Assembly: GCA_900457075.1 (NCBI GenBank)
Contig: UGYN01000003.1
Location: 73,675 to 137,674 of the forward strand
DNA: 64,000 nucleotides
Reading direction: 5' to 3'
Source: Serratia quinivorans
GTDB taxonomy: Bacteria > Pseudomonadota > Gammaproteobacteria > Enterobacterales > Enterobacteriaceae
Below the pieces are notes generated by a model. It had not been told where the DNA came from, searched no databases, and worked only from the letters and a program-made list of their open reading frames with translations. Below, one piece after another: positions 18,040 through 26,712 of this stretch. The first letter of the stretch is position 1, and each line of letters opens with the position of its first letter. The translations under genes and the position numbers were made by a program.

Positions 18040-18440
18040 AGGTTGTCGGATATCGGCTTGCGCCGTAGCCAAAACACAGACGTGCGCAAAGCGGAGAATG
18101 CAGGGGCCGTACCGCAGGCCGCAGCGCAAATGACTGACCGCAGAGAGGGAGTGCGAACGGGAGAGGATACGGGCAACGCGAACCCTTGCAGGCGTAGCGG
18201 CACGGCTACGTTCGGGCTACGGCGTAAGCCCAGGCGACGCCATACCATTTTGATCCCCGCCCGCAGGGCGGAAAAAGGGAAGAAAGCGCGGAGGTTAATA
18301 CCAGGGGATCGGTCGCGGCCGGTTCGAGGCCGGCAGTGACCGTTGGGAGGAAAAAGGAAAATGACAAAACAGACGGGAGCGCTATGTTTCGGGGCCCCGG
18401 CCCTGCCGGGGATCCTTTCCGTGGCCAGCCCTGGCCACCA
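18040..18440. repeat. Leading-region repeat R5
   Basis: The most diverged long copy, directly upstream of the DUF1281 gene. It retains CCGCAGGCCGCAGCGCAA, GAGTGCGAACGGGAGAGGATACGG (at 18149-18172) and GCGAACCCTTGCAGG. The 3' part differs and contains a GGTTCGAGGCCGG stretch and the hairpin CCCCGGCC...GGCCGGGG-like around 18390. Confidence 0.5.
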
Positions 18441-18451
18441 TAAACCTTGTG

Positions 18452-19009
18452 CTAGTTCACGTCGATATTGACCAGTTGATCCAGCACCTGCAGTAGCCTG
18501 GCACACGGGTAGGTTGACCAGACCGGCAACAACGTGGACAGCGTAACAGCCTGGGCGGCCAGCATCAGCCGACGCGGCAAAGGCCCCTGCTCATAGTGCT
18601 TGACGGTCCGCAGCGAAACACCCAGATAATCCGCGGTCTGTTTTTGCGTCCAACCCAGCGAACCCCGCCAGGCCTTCATACCTGCAGAAGGCATAACAAG
18701 CGATACCACGCCCCTGGACTGAGGTGTTGTCTGGTCATGGCGCGTCAGCGCCTGCAGTTGCAAAACGATTTGCGGTGGGTCCATCCGGAGCAAATCGGGG
18801 AGCAGGCGGATCAACATCAGTGTCTGGATCCCCAGACGAGCCGATCGGGACACGCCACTATTTTCATAGGTTCGGTAAGTCCGTTCTGACACCCCCAGAG
18901 CATGAGCTGCATCCACTTGCCGCCAATGGTTACCAGGACGTAGCGAACGCGCCTCAGACAGCGTAAAATATTGACCGGCACGCCATAATCTCAATTCAAA
19001 AACATCCAT
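18452..19009 (-). CDS. DNA-binding protein with two helix-turn-helix domains
   Basis: 185 residues. Two similar HTH units are visible: WRQVDAAHALGVSERTYRTY at about residue 32 and WTQKQTADYLGVSLRTVKHY at about residue 120. Each reads as a Cro/CI-type recognition helix. The ATG at 19009 has AAAGGA upstream. It lies between the repeat-linked leading genes and stbAB; a regulatory role for one of these is plausible but only inferred. Confidence 0.7.
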   Translation of the reverse strand: MDVFELRLWRAGQYFTLSEARSLRPGNHWRQVDAAHALGVSERTYRTYENSGVSRSARLGIQTLMLIRLLPDLLRMDPPQIVLQLQALTRHDQTTPQSRGVVSLVMPSAGMKAWRGSLGWTQKQTADYLGVSLRTVKHYEQGPLPRRLMLAAQAVTLSTLLPVWSTYPCARLLQVLDQLVNIDVN

Positions 19010-19093
19010 GCATTGCCATCCTTTCTAAAAAACAGGCAATTTATGCACCCTGAAACGCGATAACAAACACATAATCCGGCAATAATTGCCCCC

Positions 19094-19498
19094 TTAGAGC
19101 AATTTACCCAGTTTCTGGCGCGCCTCTCCCAGGGAAGCCAATTCGCTCGGCTGTTGAACAGGTTCGACCGGAACCACCGATCGACAATCCTCACCGGACA
19201 ACGCCGTAATCACGTCGCGGATCGCCGCCATATCGGGTTTCCAGCCGGTTGTCTGGCTGACCAGGTTGACCAGCTGCTCGCTGGTCAACTGGCCGTTATA
19301 CATCGTGGCCAGCAACACCGGTAATCGTGGGTCGAGCTGATGTAATGCCGCCGTTGTGATGATGGCATTACGCAGGAAATCCCCGCGTACTCGCTGCGAA
19401 ATGGATTCAACCACATCCAGGGCATGGCGATCGGCTTCGCAGTCCAGCTGCAAATAGCTGGTAAATTTACGGCGGGTATCACTGCTGTTATCGCTCAC
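19094..19498 (-). CDS. stbB: StbB/ParR-like plasmid partition adaptor
   Basis: 134 residues. The N-terminal segment is compatible with a DNA-binding adaptor, followed by TTAALHQLDPRLPVLLATMY; the Pro/Glu-rich tail fits the motor-contacting end of ParR/StbB proteins. Starts at GTG 19498, three bases after the stbA stop, with GAGGGA as ribosome site. It would link the parC repeats to the StbA filament. Confidence 0.75.
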   Translation of the reverse strand: MSDNSSDTRRKFTSYLQLDCEADRHALDVVESISQRVRGDFLRNAIITTAALHQLDPRLPVLLATMYNGQLTSEQLVNLVSQTTGWKPDMAAIRDVITALSGEDCRSVVPVEPVQQPSELASLGEARQKLGKLL

Positions 19499-19500
19499 GG

Positions 19501-20475
19501 TTATCCCTCTTGTTTATACAATGCCATTTCACTCGCCAGCGCCATTTGCGGGCTTTCGACCAGCGTTATACGCTCTGCCGGCAGTTTCCAGGCTTTTCTT
19601 ACCGCAGATTCTATCAGCGGAGCGCCCCCACCGACCAGCCAAACCCGGTTAACGTGGCGGAATCGCGCCAGTTCGTTCACCACACGATCGCCAAGTCGGG
19701 TGATACCGTGCTCTATCGCGGCGATAACGTCATCAACCCGGGAAGCATCATTAATCAGCTGTGACAAAAAGGCGCGATCATGGCGGCGTTGGATCACCGT
19801 ATCCGCCACATAGGCACTCGTATCGCTGTCCGCCATACGCAGCGCCGTCAGCGCGGCCTGCGTCACCATCGAAACACCCAGGGTGGGATTACCGTGGATC
19901 GCCGTCACATCGTCGAACTGCCCGACAATGACTCCGGCATCGAGCGTCGTACCGCCCAAATCGATAACCAGGGACGTTTCCAGCGGCCCGACATTCTCCC
20001 GCACCAGGGGAGAAAACACCGCAGGCAGGGATTCAGGCATCACTTCTACAGCCTCCACGGCAAAGGCCTCCCCCTTGTTCAACGTCACAGGTCGAAGCAG
20101 ATTGTCGATTTTTCGTTGAATATTAACCGTGTTTTTCTGACAGTCTTCGGTATAAAACTCACTGATCGGCAATGTGACGGTCAGCTTAACCGCTTGTGGC
20201 TCCACGCCACTGTTTAGCAAGGCATGATGCACCGCCAGGAGGTTAGTATCACCGTACTGATATTCAATGTGGGTCGTGCTGATCGCCTGTTGGCTGACAT
20301 CGTCAAAGGTATACTTCACGCCATCAACGAGATAGTTGAACGTACGACGGCTGCCGATACCATCGATTTTCCACCCCTGACGGAAAGAGTTGGGTGACAA
20401 GGTCGTGCGTAAATCTCCCTCCACATACCAGGCCAGTTTCACATTGGTAGAACCATCATCACAGCAAATATGCAT
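19501..20475 (-). CDS. stbA: StbA/ParM-like actin-family partition ATPase
   Basis: 324 residues. Clear ParM homology: DDGSTNVKLAW at residues 6-16 (phosphate 1), SLVIDLGGTTLDAGVI at about 175 (phosphate 2), VWLVGGGAPLIESAV near 282 (adenosine motif), plus PNSFRQGW and YGDTNLLAVHHALL. It forms filaments that push plasmid copies apart. It is a second partition system in addition to SopAB. Confidence 0.9.
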   Translation of the reverse strand: MHICCDDGSTNVKLAWYVEGDLRTTLSPNSFRQGWKIDGIGSRRTFNYLVDGVKYTFDDVSQQAISTTHIEYQYGDTNLLAVHHALLNSGVEPQAVKLTVTLPISEFYTEDCQKNTVNIQRKIDNLLRPVTLNKGEAFAVEAVEVMPESLPAVFSPLVRENVGPLETSLVIDLGGTTLDAGVIVGQFDDVTAIHGNPTLGVSMVTQAALTALRMADSDTSAYVADTVIQRRHDRAFLSQLINDASRVDDVIAAIEHGITRLGDRVVNELARFRHVNRVWLVGGGAPLIESAVRKAWKLPAERITLVESPQMALASEMALYKQEG

Positions 20476-20492
20476 TTCACACCCCTTTAGTT

Positions 20493-20684
20493 ACTCAATT
20501 TGAGTATCATCATAAGAAAAACATAGACCACATCAAGATATAGTTACTCATATTGAGTAAAATAAAATACTCAATATGAGTTTGTTATGTACTCACCCAC
20601 GTCGTTACGCATCAAACTGAGTCACTTTATGATTGAAGACCCCCCTACTGACTCCATTGATACTCAGCATGAGTATCAATGGAG
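20493..20684. promoter_or_regulatory. parC-like centromere and stbA promoter region
   Basis: Four palindromes built on ACTCA..TGAGT precede stbA: 20493-20505, 20546-20558, 20569-20581 and 20662-20674, with half sites near 20590 and 20617. The last lies inside a perfect 33-base inverted repeat (15-bp arms, 20652-20684). Repeats upstream of a parMR operon are the StbB/ParR binding array and usually overlap its promoter. Confidence 0.75.
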
Positions 20685-20731
20685 CTTTGTCGCGCCGCAG
20701 TGCTGTCATTAACGCGAACCGGACAACACTC

Positions 20732-21073
20732 TTAACCCACCGACGTCATACAGAACTCGGTTTGTGTAATGAGAAATTCAAGATGACCTTGTTTCTCGAG
20801 CAGGTGGTCAAAGGCCGGATCGTCCGACGGGAGGCGCTCCATAAAGTCGTCCCCACCACATATCCGGCAGGCGTCATCAAACACGTCGCCACTGTCACGG
20901 GTCGTCGGATCCAACCCTTCCGCGTAGGCCAATAACCGCTTTCCTTTGGTACGCGCTGCCGCCATCAAATACACGCCTTCATCCTTGACCAGCAGCACAT
21001 CACACCCCTGTTGACGTGCTTGCATGATCACCTCAAATGTCTTTTTACCTTTGAAACAAATCTTGTTATTCAT
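20732..21073 (-). CDS. DUF3085-like plasmid protein
   Basis: 113 residues from the ATG at 21073. CDVLLVKDEGVYLMAAARTK at about residue 22 matches the core I recall from DUF3085 proteins of conjugative plasmids. A CRICGG motif lies at about residue 64. Function unknown. A long perfect hairpin lies 48 bases downstream. Confidence 0.55.
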   Translation of the reverse strand: MNNKICFKGKKTFEVIMQARQQGCDVLLVKDEGVYLMAAARTKGKRLLAYAEGLDPTTRDSGDVFDDACRICGGDDFMERLPSDDPAFDHLLEKQGHLEFLITQTEFCMTSVG

Positions 21074-21118
21074 AGCGATATCCAATTTTTTAATGGGCGA
21101 CATTCATCGCCCTGATGA

Positions 21119-21613
21119 TTATTTGTAGACTTCGGCGATGACGGTGGTCAGTGCATTCGGGTTCGACAACGGCTCCAGACGGGCACTCAGCAGGACCAGT
21201 TCTGTCGCCAGTAATCGGGCGGAAACGCTGAAGTGTTGATCATGCTGTTTTCGACTATTGATGTAGCTCAGCAGGGCGAATGCAGCATCCGGGTGACTTG
21301 CCTCCATCGCGGTAAACCCGGTGGTTTCAGCGTCAAAGTACCCCATTGCTGTCAGTAATACGGTCTGTCGCCATAGCGGAAAATCGGCATAAACACCGGC
21401 GGTGTGCAGGTGTTGTCCAAGGTGGAAGAGATCGGCCATCAAATCGCTGTAAACCGAGGTGACATCGCGATCATCGCCCGGGCATCGTTCCAGGAACGCC
21501 AATACGGCTTCCGCCGCCCCGGAGACGCGGATCAAAGTGGCCTCATCCTGCAGCGTACTGCTCGTATGGTTGGTGGCCAGTTCGGCCAGAACTTCTTTCA
21601 ATAATTTCGTCAT
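21119..21613 (-). CDS. Hypothetical leading-region protein
   Basis: 164 residues from the ATG at 21613 with GGGAGG five bases upstream; the longer frame only translates repeat R6. Helical, soluble, beginning MTKLLKEVLAELATNHTSST. No domain recognised. Linked to R6 and followed by the DUF3085-like gene on the same strand. Confidence 0.65.
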   Translation of the reverse strand: MTKLLKEVLAELATNHTSSTLQDEATLIRVSGAAEAVLAFLERCPGDDRDVTSVYSDLMADLFHLGQHLHTAGVYADFPLWRQTVLLTAMGYFDAETTGFTAMEASHPDAAFALLSYINSRKQHDQHFSVSARLLATELVLLSARLEPLSNPNALTTVIAEVYK

Positions 21614-21629
21614 AAACCCTCCCGTTTCG

Positions 21630-22060
21630 ACTTCTTTCTGGTGTATACCCCTTTTGGCTTTTTGCCGGCGCGGGGTGACTGGCGCCGTGACAACATGACC
21701 GGGACGGGGTATCAGCTGACGATGCAAGGGCGGGACCGCAAGCCGCACGCGCAAGCGAACGACCAACGGGAGGGAGTGCGAACGGGTGAGGATACCGGCA
21801 AAGCGAACCCTTGTGACGGCGGCGCCCCGGCCCAGGGTCAGTCACGGGGACGGACGCCTTGCGCGTAGCCAGGGCTAAGGGGATACACCAGAAAGGACCA
21901 GGCTTTTGCCTGGCGGCATCAGCGAACGACCGCACAAGCGGTCGGGCAGTGAAAGCGGCGCCGGCGATTAGCCGGCTGCAAGCGTTGGGTACATTGGTTC
22001 CTGCCGGCTCAACGCCGGTTGGAACCAACAGGGCGGCAAAAACAGACAAAAAGGGGGCTA
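21630..22060. repeat. Leading-region repeat R6
   Basis: Directly upstream of the gene ending at 21119. The best-preserved copy together with R2: about 225 bases differ at only about eight positions. GTGCGAACGGGTGAGG is at 21777-21792. The tail contains GACCGCACAAGCGGTC and GCCGGCGATTAGCCGGC hairpins. Confidence 0.75.
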
Positions 22061-22072
22061 TGCCCCTTCCCC

Positions 22073-22843
22073 TTAAACAGCGTGTAACACCGCCTTGAAT
22101 TTCGTGATCATATCAACCAGGCGAAGTCTTTCGCTCCAGCCGTTGGCGTAATACATCGGGGTATGCCTGACTTTAAACATTCTCATCGTCAACGTATTTC
22201 CGGTATAGACCGAGGCCGGTAATCCCAAGAGCGCAAGCTGGGTAAAACACATATCCGCAGCCAAAGGATCGATATCTGTACAACGGATATAAAGCGCTTG
22301 TTGCGGGTTATACCCTTTAGAGAGCAGGTGTTCAGCAGCGGCGATCACCATGCCGCCCGAACCACTGGCAGGTTCATCCAACGTGATAAACGGGCGATGT
22401 TCCAGCTCTTTAACATGGTCCCCAAGTGTCAGGGCGGCAATGAGTCGTGAGACGTAGCACGGCGTGAAGAATTGCCCCATCGACGACGAGCCAAATTCAA
22501 GCTCCATAAATATCCCGCCCAGCAGGTCATCCATTCCCCCTTCCATCGCGTCGATTAAGAAACAAAACAGTTGCTGCATCCTCTGTAGATCAACAGCCTC
22601 GTATCGCTTACAAATCTGAACCGCTTCTTCCCTGCCCTCCTCTGACCGTACTCGCGCCAAATCGAGTTCGTTAGCAGCCAGGCGAATGAAGTCGCGGAAA
22701 ACATCGAGACGACGGTGATAGGTCGCGATAACAGAGAACGTTTTGATGAATTGTTTTCTGGCTTCGCGTGGCGTCATACGCGGCGCACATTGAACCGGGG
22801 TTTCGGGGCCTAACAGTGCATCGAAGGAAAGTTGGTTGCTCAT
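22073..22843 (-). CDS. N6-adenine methylase-like protein lacking the catalytic motif
   Basis: 256 residues. The fold of type I modification subunits is recognisable: GSSSMGQFFTPCYVSRLIAA at about residue 118 (motif X region) and DEPASGSGGMVIAAAEHLL at about 155 (SAM-binding motif I), then CTDIDPLAADMC (motif II). The NPPF/NPPY catalytic motif expected after GNTLTM is absent; the protein continues with an unrelated tail. It may bind SAM or protect DNA without methylating it. Leading-region position, with R7 upstream, hints at an anti-restriction role (inference). Confidence 0.75.
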   Translation of the reverse strand: MSNQLSFDALLGPETPVQCAPRMTPREARKQFIKTFSVIATYHRRLDVFRDFIRLAANELDLARVRSEEGREEAVQICKRYEAVDLQRMQQLFCFLIDAMEGGMDDLLGGIFMELEFGSSSMGQFFTPCYVSRLIAALTLGDHVKELEHRPFITLDEPASGSGGMVIAAAEHLLSKGYNPQQALYIRCTDIDPLAADMCFTQLALLGLPASVYTGNTLTMRMFKVRHTPMYYANGWSERLRLVDMITKFKAVLHAV

Positions 22844-22849
22844 GGTGTG

Positions 22850-23040
22850 TCTCCCTTGGGAGGCAAGAACTCATTTTCTCGCCAGGGCGCAAAAAAACAA
22901 GGCTCGCCAGTCAGGGATGTGGCAGGTACGACGGCCGAAGCCGCATGCGCAAACGAGTGGAACAACGTGAAAGGAGTGCGAACGGGTGATGCCGGCGGCG
23001 CCAGCGAATACTTGCCACAGACCAGGGCGGGGCTAGATTA
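22850..23040. repeat. Leading-region repeat R7, short copy
   Basis: A truncated or diverged member directly upstream of the methylase-like gene. It keeps GCCGAAGCCGCATGCGCAAACGAGTGGAAC split over 22935-22962, GTGCGAACGGGTGATG at 22977-22992 and ACTTGCC, and lacks the distal tail of the longer copies. Confidence 0.55.
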
Positions 23041-23151
23041 AGCGCGGTGAAACAATGAGTTAATTATGGAAATACATAATAAAGAAATCTCTGAAAAGTT
23101 TAGTGCGATCTCAATCCTCTTATCATCGAATTGATTTACTAAATCACGAAG

Positions 23152-23371
23152 TGGGACCACGGTCCCATCAGTTGAAAAAAGCAACTTAGGATAATCATAA
23201 GTAGACGCAAACATTAAAGTGGGACCACGGTCCCACCAGTTGAAAAAAGCAGCTTAAGATAATCATAAGTAGACACAAACATTAAAGTGGGACCACGGTC
23301 CCACCAGTTGAAAAAAGCAGCTTAAGATAATCATAAGTAGACACAAACATTGAAGTGGGACCACGGTCCCA
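23152..23371. repeat. sopC: sopC-like centromere: four palindromes, 68-bp period
   Basis: TGGGACCACGGTCCCA occurs at 23152-23167, 23220-23235, 23288-23303 and 23356-23371, each exactly 68 bases apart, within near-identical direct repeats. The 16-base palindrome is the SopB recognition sequence of F sopC as I recall it, where 12 copies occur every 43 bases. Position just downstream of sopB matches F. The last palindrome is extended to TGAAGTGGGACC/GGTCCCACTTCA. Confidence 0.9.
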
Positions 23372-23383
23372 CTTCAAAAGCGA

Positions 23384-24346
23384 TTATTCTTGCGTTTTTG
23401 CATGATCAGCGAGCAGAGTTTCAATACGTTCAATCAGAGAAGCAGGCGCATCCGTCAGACTAAAGGACACTGCATTTTCTGAGTATTTCGCCTCAATACC
23501 AATGGCAAACTTACGCACGGTGACATCTGGTTTCGTTCGAGTGATCGGCATCAGACGTTTTAGCAGTTCTTCAGTACTGAATGTGCCACCTTCAGATTGC
23601 TGTTCGCGTAACACTTGAGTCAGCAGTTTTAGCGCTGCAAAATCAGACTCATGAAACTTATAGAGCATTTCACCACTACGAGCGCTTAGTTCATTGGGAT
23701 TCGTAAACAACTGTAAGGTTTCAATTGGCAGTTCCGCGGTTTTTATACAGCGCTGAATAATCTTGCGTGAGATGTTCTCAGCCTCCGCGAGATGACTGAC
23801 GTTCCCATTAAATTCAGAAAAGAGCCGACGGGCATAGCGTAACCCACGCTCATATGCACTGGTTGGCCGATAATCATTTCCGATTTGAGATAGCCAACGC
23901 ATCTGTGCATCGTTCAACTCACCGACGAGAACTTTGTACTCACTGCCAGTCAGAATGGCGGCCTTACGGCGTCGACTGCCGTCCGCAATTTCGACAAGGC
24001 CATTCTGGCTACGTCCAAAAGCGGGGGACTGTTGACCTGACGTTAGAAACGAGGGCAACAAATCATCAAGGGAGGATTCGGTCAATAGGTCCTGATGACG
24101 TTCGTTGCCAGTAAAGATGGTCGTTTTGACTTCTATTTGATCCGAAGCGATGGTTTTCAGAATAAAGGTCACATCCTCCCCACATACCGGCAGGGTGATA
24201 GAGTTACCTTTCATCGTGCTAACACGTGAAGAAAGTTGGCTTACTGCGGGTGCCGAAGGTGAGGGTTCACTCTCTTTTACCGGAACCGCATTAGCTTCAT
24301 CAAAATTGATCGTCGGTGCATGACGTAATACAGGGGCTCTTTTCAT
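23384..24346 (-). CDS. sopB: SopB, centromere-binding ParB protein
   Basis: 320 residues. Strongly similar to F SopB: starts MKRAPV, contains GNSITLPVCGEDVTF, PSFLTSGQQSPAFGR, EIADGSRRRKAAILT, GNDYRPTSAYERG (box III arginine region) and AENISRKIIQRCI (HTH). Start at 24346 overlaps the sopA stop by one base (TAATG). The C-terminal dimer domain is more diverged. It binds the sopC palindromes and activates SopA. Confidence 0.95.
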   Translation of the reverse strand: MKRAPVLRHAPTINFDEANAVPVKESEPSPSAPAVSQLSSRVSTMKGNSITLPVCGEDVTFILKTIASDQIEVKTTIFTGNERHQDLLTESSLDDLLPSFLTSGQQSPAFGRSQNGLVEIADGSRRRKAAILTGSEYKVLVGELNDAQMRWLSQIGNDYRPTSAYERGLRYARRLFSEFNGNVSHLAEAENISRKIIQRCIKTAELPIETLQLFTNPNELSARSGEMLYKFHESDFAALKLLTQVLREQQSEGGTFSTEELLKRLMPITRTKPDVTVRKFAIGIEAKYSENAVSFSLTDAPASLIERIETLLADHAKTQE

Positions 24347-25512
24347 TACGCATTCTCCCAACGCGTTTTGATTAAACGATTATAGATCTCAGCACAAACC
24401 GGTTCCCAAATGGCCACAGCGTTACGCCAGGCAGCCGGCGTAGAACGCTGATTCGCTGCCTGCTCGAAAACGGTACGCATCCTCACCTGGCCTTTTCCGA
24501 CTTCATCTGTCACACGCACCACTTCCTTCAGAACCATCCCACCCCAGGCGTTACGGATTTGGTCATCCATCCATTGAGATTGGCTACCGACTGCATTGCT
24601 GAATTTCGTGATCAGGACGCGAACATCGGGTTCAAAACCGTTCAAGTCAATATTGAGCATCAGATCGCGCAACATGGTAAAAAACTGCAGGGTAGAGACA
24701 TAGTCATAAAGCTCCGCCGGAGTAGGAACGACAATGACATCTGCGGCACAGGCGACATTAATTGTCCCTATCCCAAGATTGGGAGCACTGTCCAGCACGA
24801 TCACATCATAGCTGTCCCAAACAGATTCAATGGCAGCCCGAAGAAGAAGGTGTGGCGCCACAGGGAGTTTCCCGGCATCATGCAACGGATAAATTTCGGA
24901 TTCTATACGGTGTACAGCCAAGCAGGATGGAATGATGTCCAGATTGGGCCAGCACGTGGGTTTGATGGCATAAGCGGCATCGTCACGCTGACCCATATAA
25001 TAAGGGAGAAGGGTATCTTCCGGATGAATATGCAAATCCGGAACATAGCCATGATAAAGCGACGCGGTTGCCTGAGGATCTGTGGCGTCAATTAATAAGA
25101 CACGTAACCCTTGTAATGCCATCCATTGAGCAATATGTACCGATGTGGATGTTTTATAAGCCCCACCTTTATGAGCAGCTACCGCAAGGACAACAGGATC
25201 CTGTCCGGCCGGCCTTGTTGGGCGAGTACCAAACACATCTCTCATTGCATTGATTTGTTGTATTGAGTATCCGGTGCGTTGCTCAACCCGTCCAATCATT
25301 GCAGTTTCCGGGGGGGGCAACTTTCCTGACTCTTCATAGTTTCGGATCGTTTGCGCCGTGACACCCACAAGATCTGAAGCCTCAGTGATCCGCCAACGCC
25401 GGGTAATTGCTCGAGCTTCCGGGCTGTCGTTACCAAATTGCGCTTTAGCGATTTCCTGCGTCATAAATTGACCACGTTCTATACAACGATCCAGCGTTGA
25501 CTTGAGGTCCAT
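24346..25512 (-). CDS. sopA: SopA, ParA-type partition ATPase
   Basis: 388 residues, the same length as F SopA. N-terminal HTH (ITEASDLVGVTAQTIRNYEE) for operon autoregulation, then the deviant Walker A AAHKGGAYKTSTSVHIAQWM at about residue 112 and Walker B VIVLDSAPNLGIG at about 240. ATG at 25512 with AAGGGA upstream. Forms a dynamic gradient on nucleoid DNA to position the plasmid. Confidence 0.95.
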   Translation of the reverse strand: MDLKSTLDRCIERGQFMTQEIAKAQFGNDSPEARAITRRWRITEASDLVGVTAQTIRNYEESGKLPPPETAMIGRVEQRTGYSIQQINAMRDVFGTRPTRPAGQDPVVLAVAAHKGGAYKTSTSVHIAQWMALQGLRVLLIDATDPQATASLYHGYVPDLHIHPEDTLLPYYMGQRDDAAYAIKPTCWPNLDIIPSCLAVHRIESEIYPLHDAGKLPVAPHLLLRAAIESVWDSYDVIVLDSAPNLGIGTINVACAADVIVVPTPAELYDYVSTLQFFTMLRDLMLNIDLNGFEPDVRVLITKFSNAVGSQSQWMDDQIRNAWGGMVLKEVVRVTDEVGKGQVRMRTVFEQAANQRSTPAAWRNAVAIWEPVCAEIYNRLIKTRWENA

Positions 25513-25784
25513 GTTATCCCTTATTCAGTTTTTTGCATCTTTATAGTAAATCATCAACAAAAACGCAAAACAACAGTTATAACGCATAAGGAGACAAATA
25601 AGGCATAAACATGACGTATGTCAGCAGAAGACGGAGCTAACGCGATCTTGAGGATGTATAAAGAAGGGATTAAATGAGCAAAGATCATAAACAAACATCC
25701 GAAGGATATTTGTTATTTTATTCTTTTTAACTTTCTCTTTATGAGTAAAATAATCAAATAATATCAACAAGATAACCTCGTATA

Positions 25785-26655
25785 TGTGGAGTGTTTTTCT
25801 GTCTCCGGTGGATCTATTTCATGATCTACGTGGATCCTTTTCATGCCTTATGAAGAAGAAATTTCTGTTGATAAATTAAGATGTTGGACACTAAACGGTA
25901 ATTTTATTGCTACAGGATCGGTCTGAATCATCATTATTTACCTTGCAGAGGTCAGACGCAAAGGTGGAGCAATTTTCTGTTCAGTCTCTCTTTACTGAAC
26001 AACGGGTTACTCTCATCGGTGGAGATTTTTCCTGTTGGTGCGTGAGTAAAGGTGGGGGTATTTCCTTTGAAGGTTAGTTACAGGTGGAAGGATTTTATGT
26101 CAAGGATGATAAGTAACTGTGGAGACATTTCCTGTGGTTTGGCTCGAGTGCTGTTTGACCTGATGTGTGGGAGGGGCAAATAATGGTGGAAGGATTTTCT
26201 GTACCTATAGAGTGTATGTGGATGGATTTTCTGCATGAATTGACGGTATTGGGAGGAGGGCGGTCCTGTTCATGTAACAAACAAAGGTGGAGATATTACC
26301 TGTAAGGTTGTCAGGAAGGGTGGACAAATTTCCTGTTAAAGGGTGCCAAAAAGGGTGGGATGATTTCCTGTATATGTCTGCGGCGCATTGAGATCTTATT
26401 CTGTATACAGTTTCTTCTGATATCGGCTTTTATTCAGTGGCTTGCCTGGAGAAAGGGGAGGGAGAGTATTCAGAGCATTTCTATGAGTGGAGATATTTCC
26501 GGTTCGTGTGCAGTAAAGGTGGAGTTATTATCTGTACGGCGCGATGTCATTGCGAGCCCTGATAGGGTCGTTGGGAATACAGGTGGAATCATTTCCTGAT
26601 GCGGGTAAATTTGTTGTGAGGAATATCATGGTTCAAGGTGGAGATTACGATTTAC
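25785..26655. repeat. oriV: Replication origin: about 17 degenerate iterons
   Basis: A 20-21-base element with consensus near AAGGTGGAGATATTTCCTGT recurs on the plus strand, for example at 25961, 26017, 26049, 26081, 26116, 26183, 26214, 26283, 26316, 26351, 26483, 26515, 26580 and 26635, with weaker copies at 25785, 25806 and 25829. Spacing is irregular (about 32 to 130 bases). All lie between sopA and rep. They are the probable binding sites of the Rep protein. No gene is seen in 25513-26712. Confidence 0.85.
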
Positions 26656-26666
26656 GCGCCCCTTCT

Positions 26667-26700
26667 TAATGTGGAATAATGTTGTGGTGTTTCCACATTA
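26667..26700 (+). promoter_or_regulatory. Inverted repeat operator of rep
   Basis: TAATGTGGAA (26667-26676) and TTCCACATTA (26691-26700) form a perfect 10-bp inverted repeat 12 bases before the rep start. In Rep_3 plasmids an inverted partial iteron at this place binds Rep dimers that repress rep. Confidence 0.7.
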
Positions 26701-26712
26701 TGGATAGAGCGA

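Noticed and set aside
23152..23371. CRISPR array
   Set aside because: The regular 68-base repeats have near-identical spacers and a SopB palindrome; it is a centromere.
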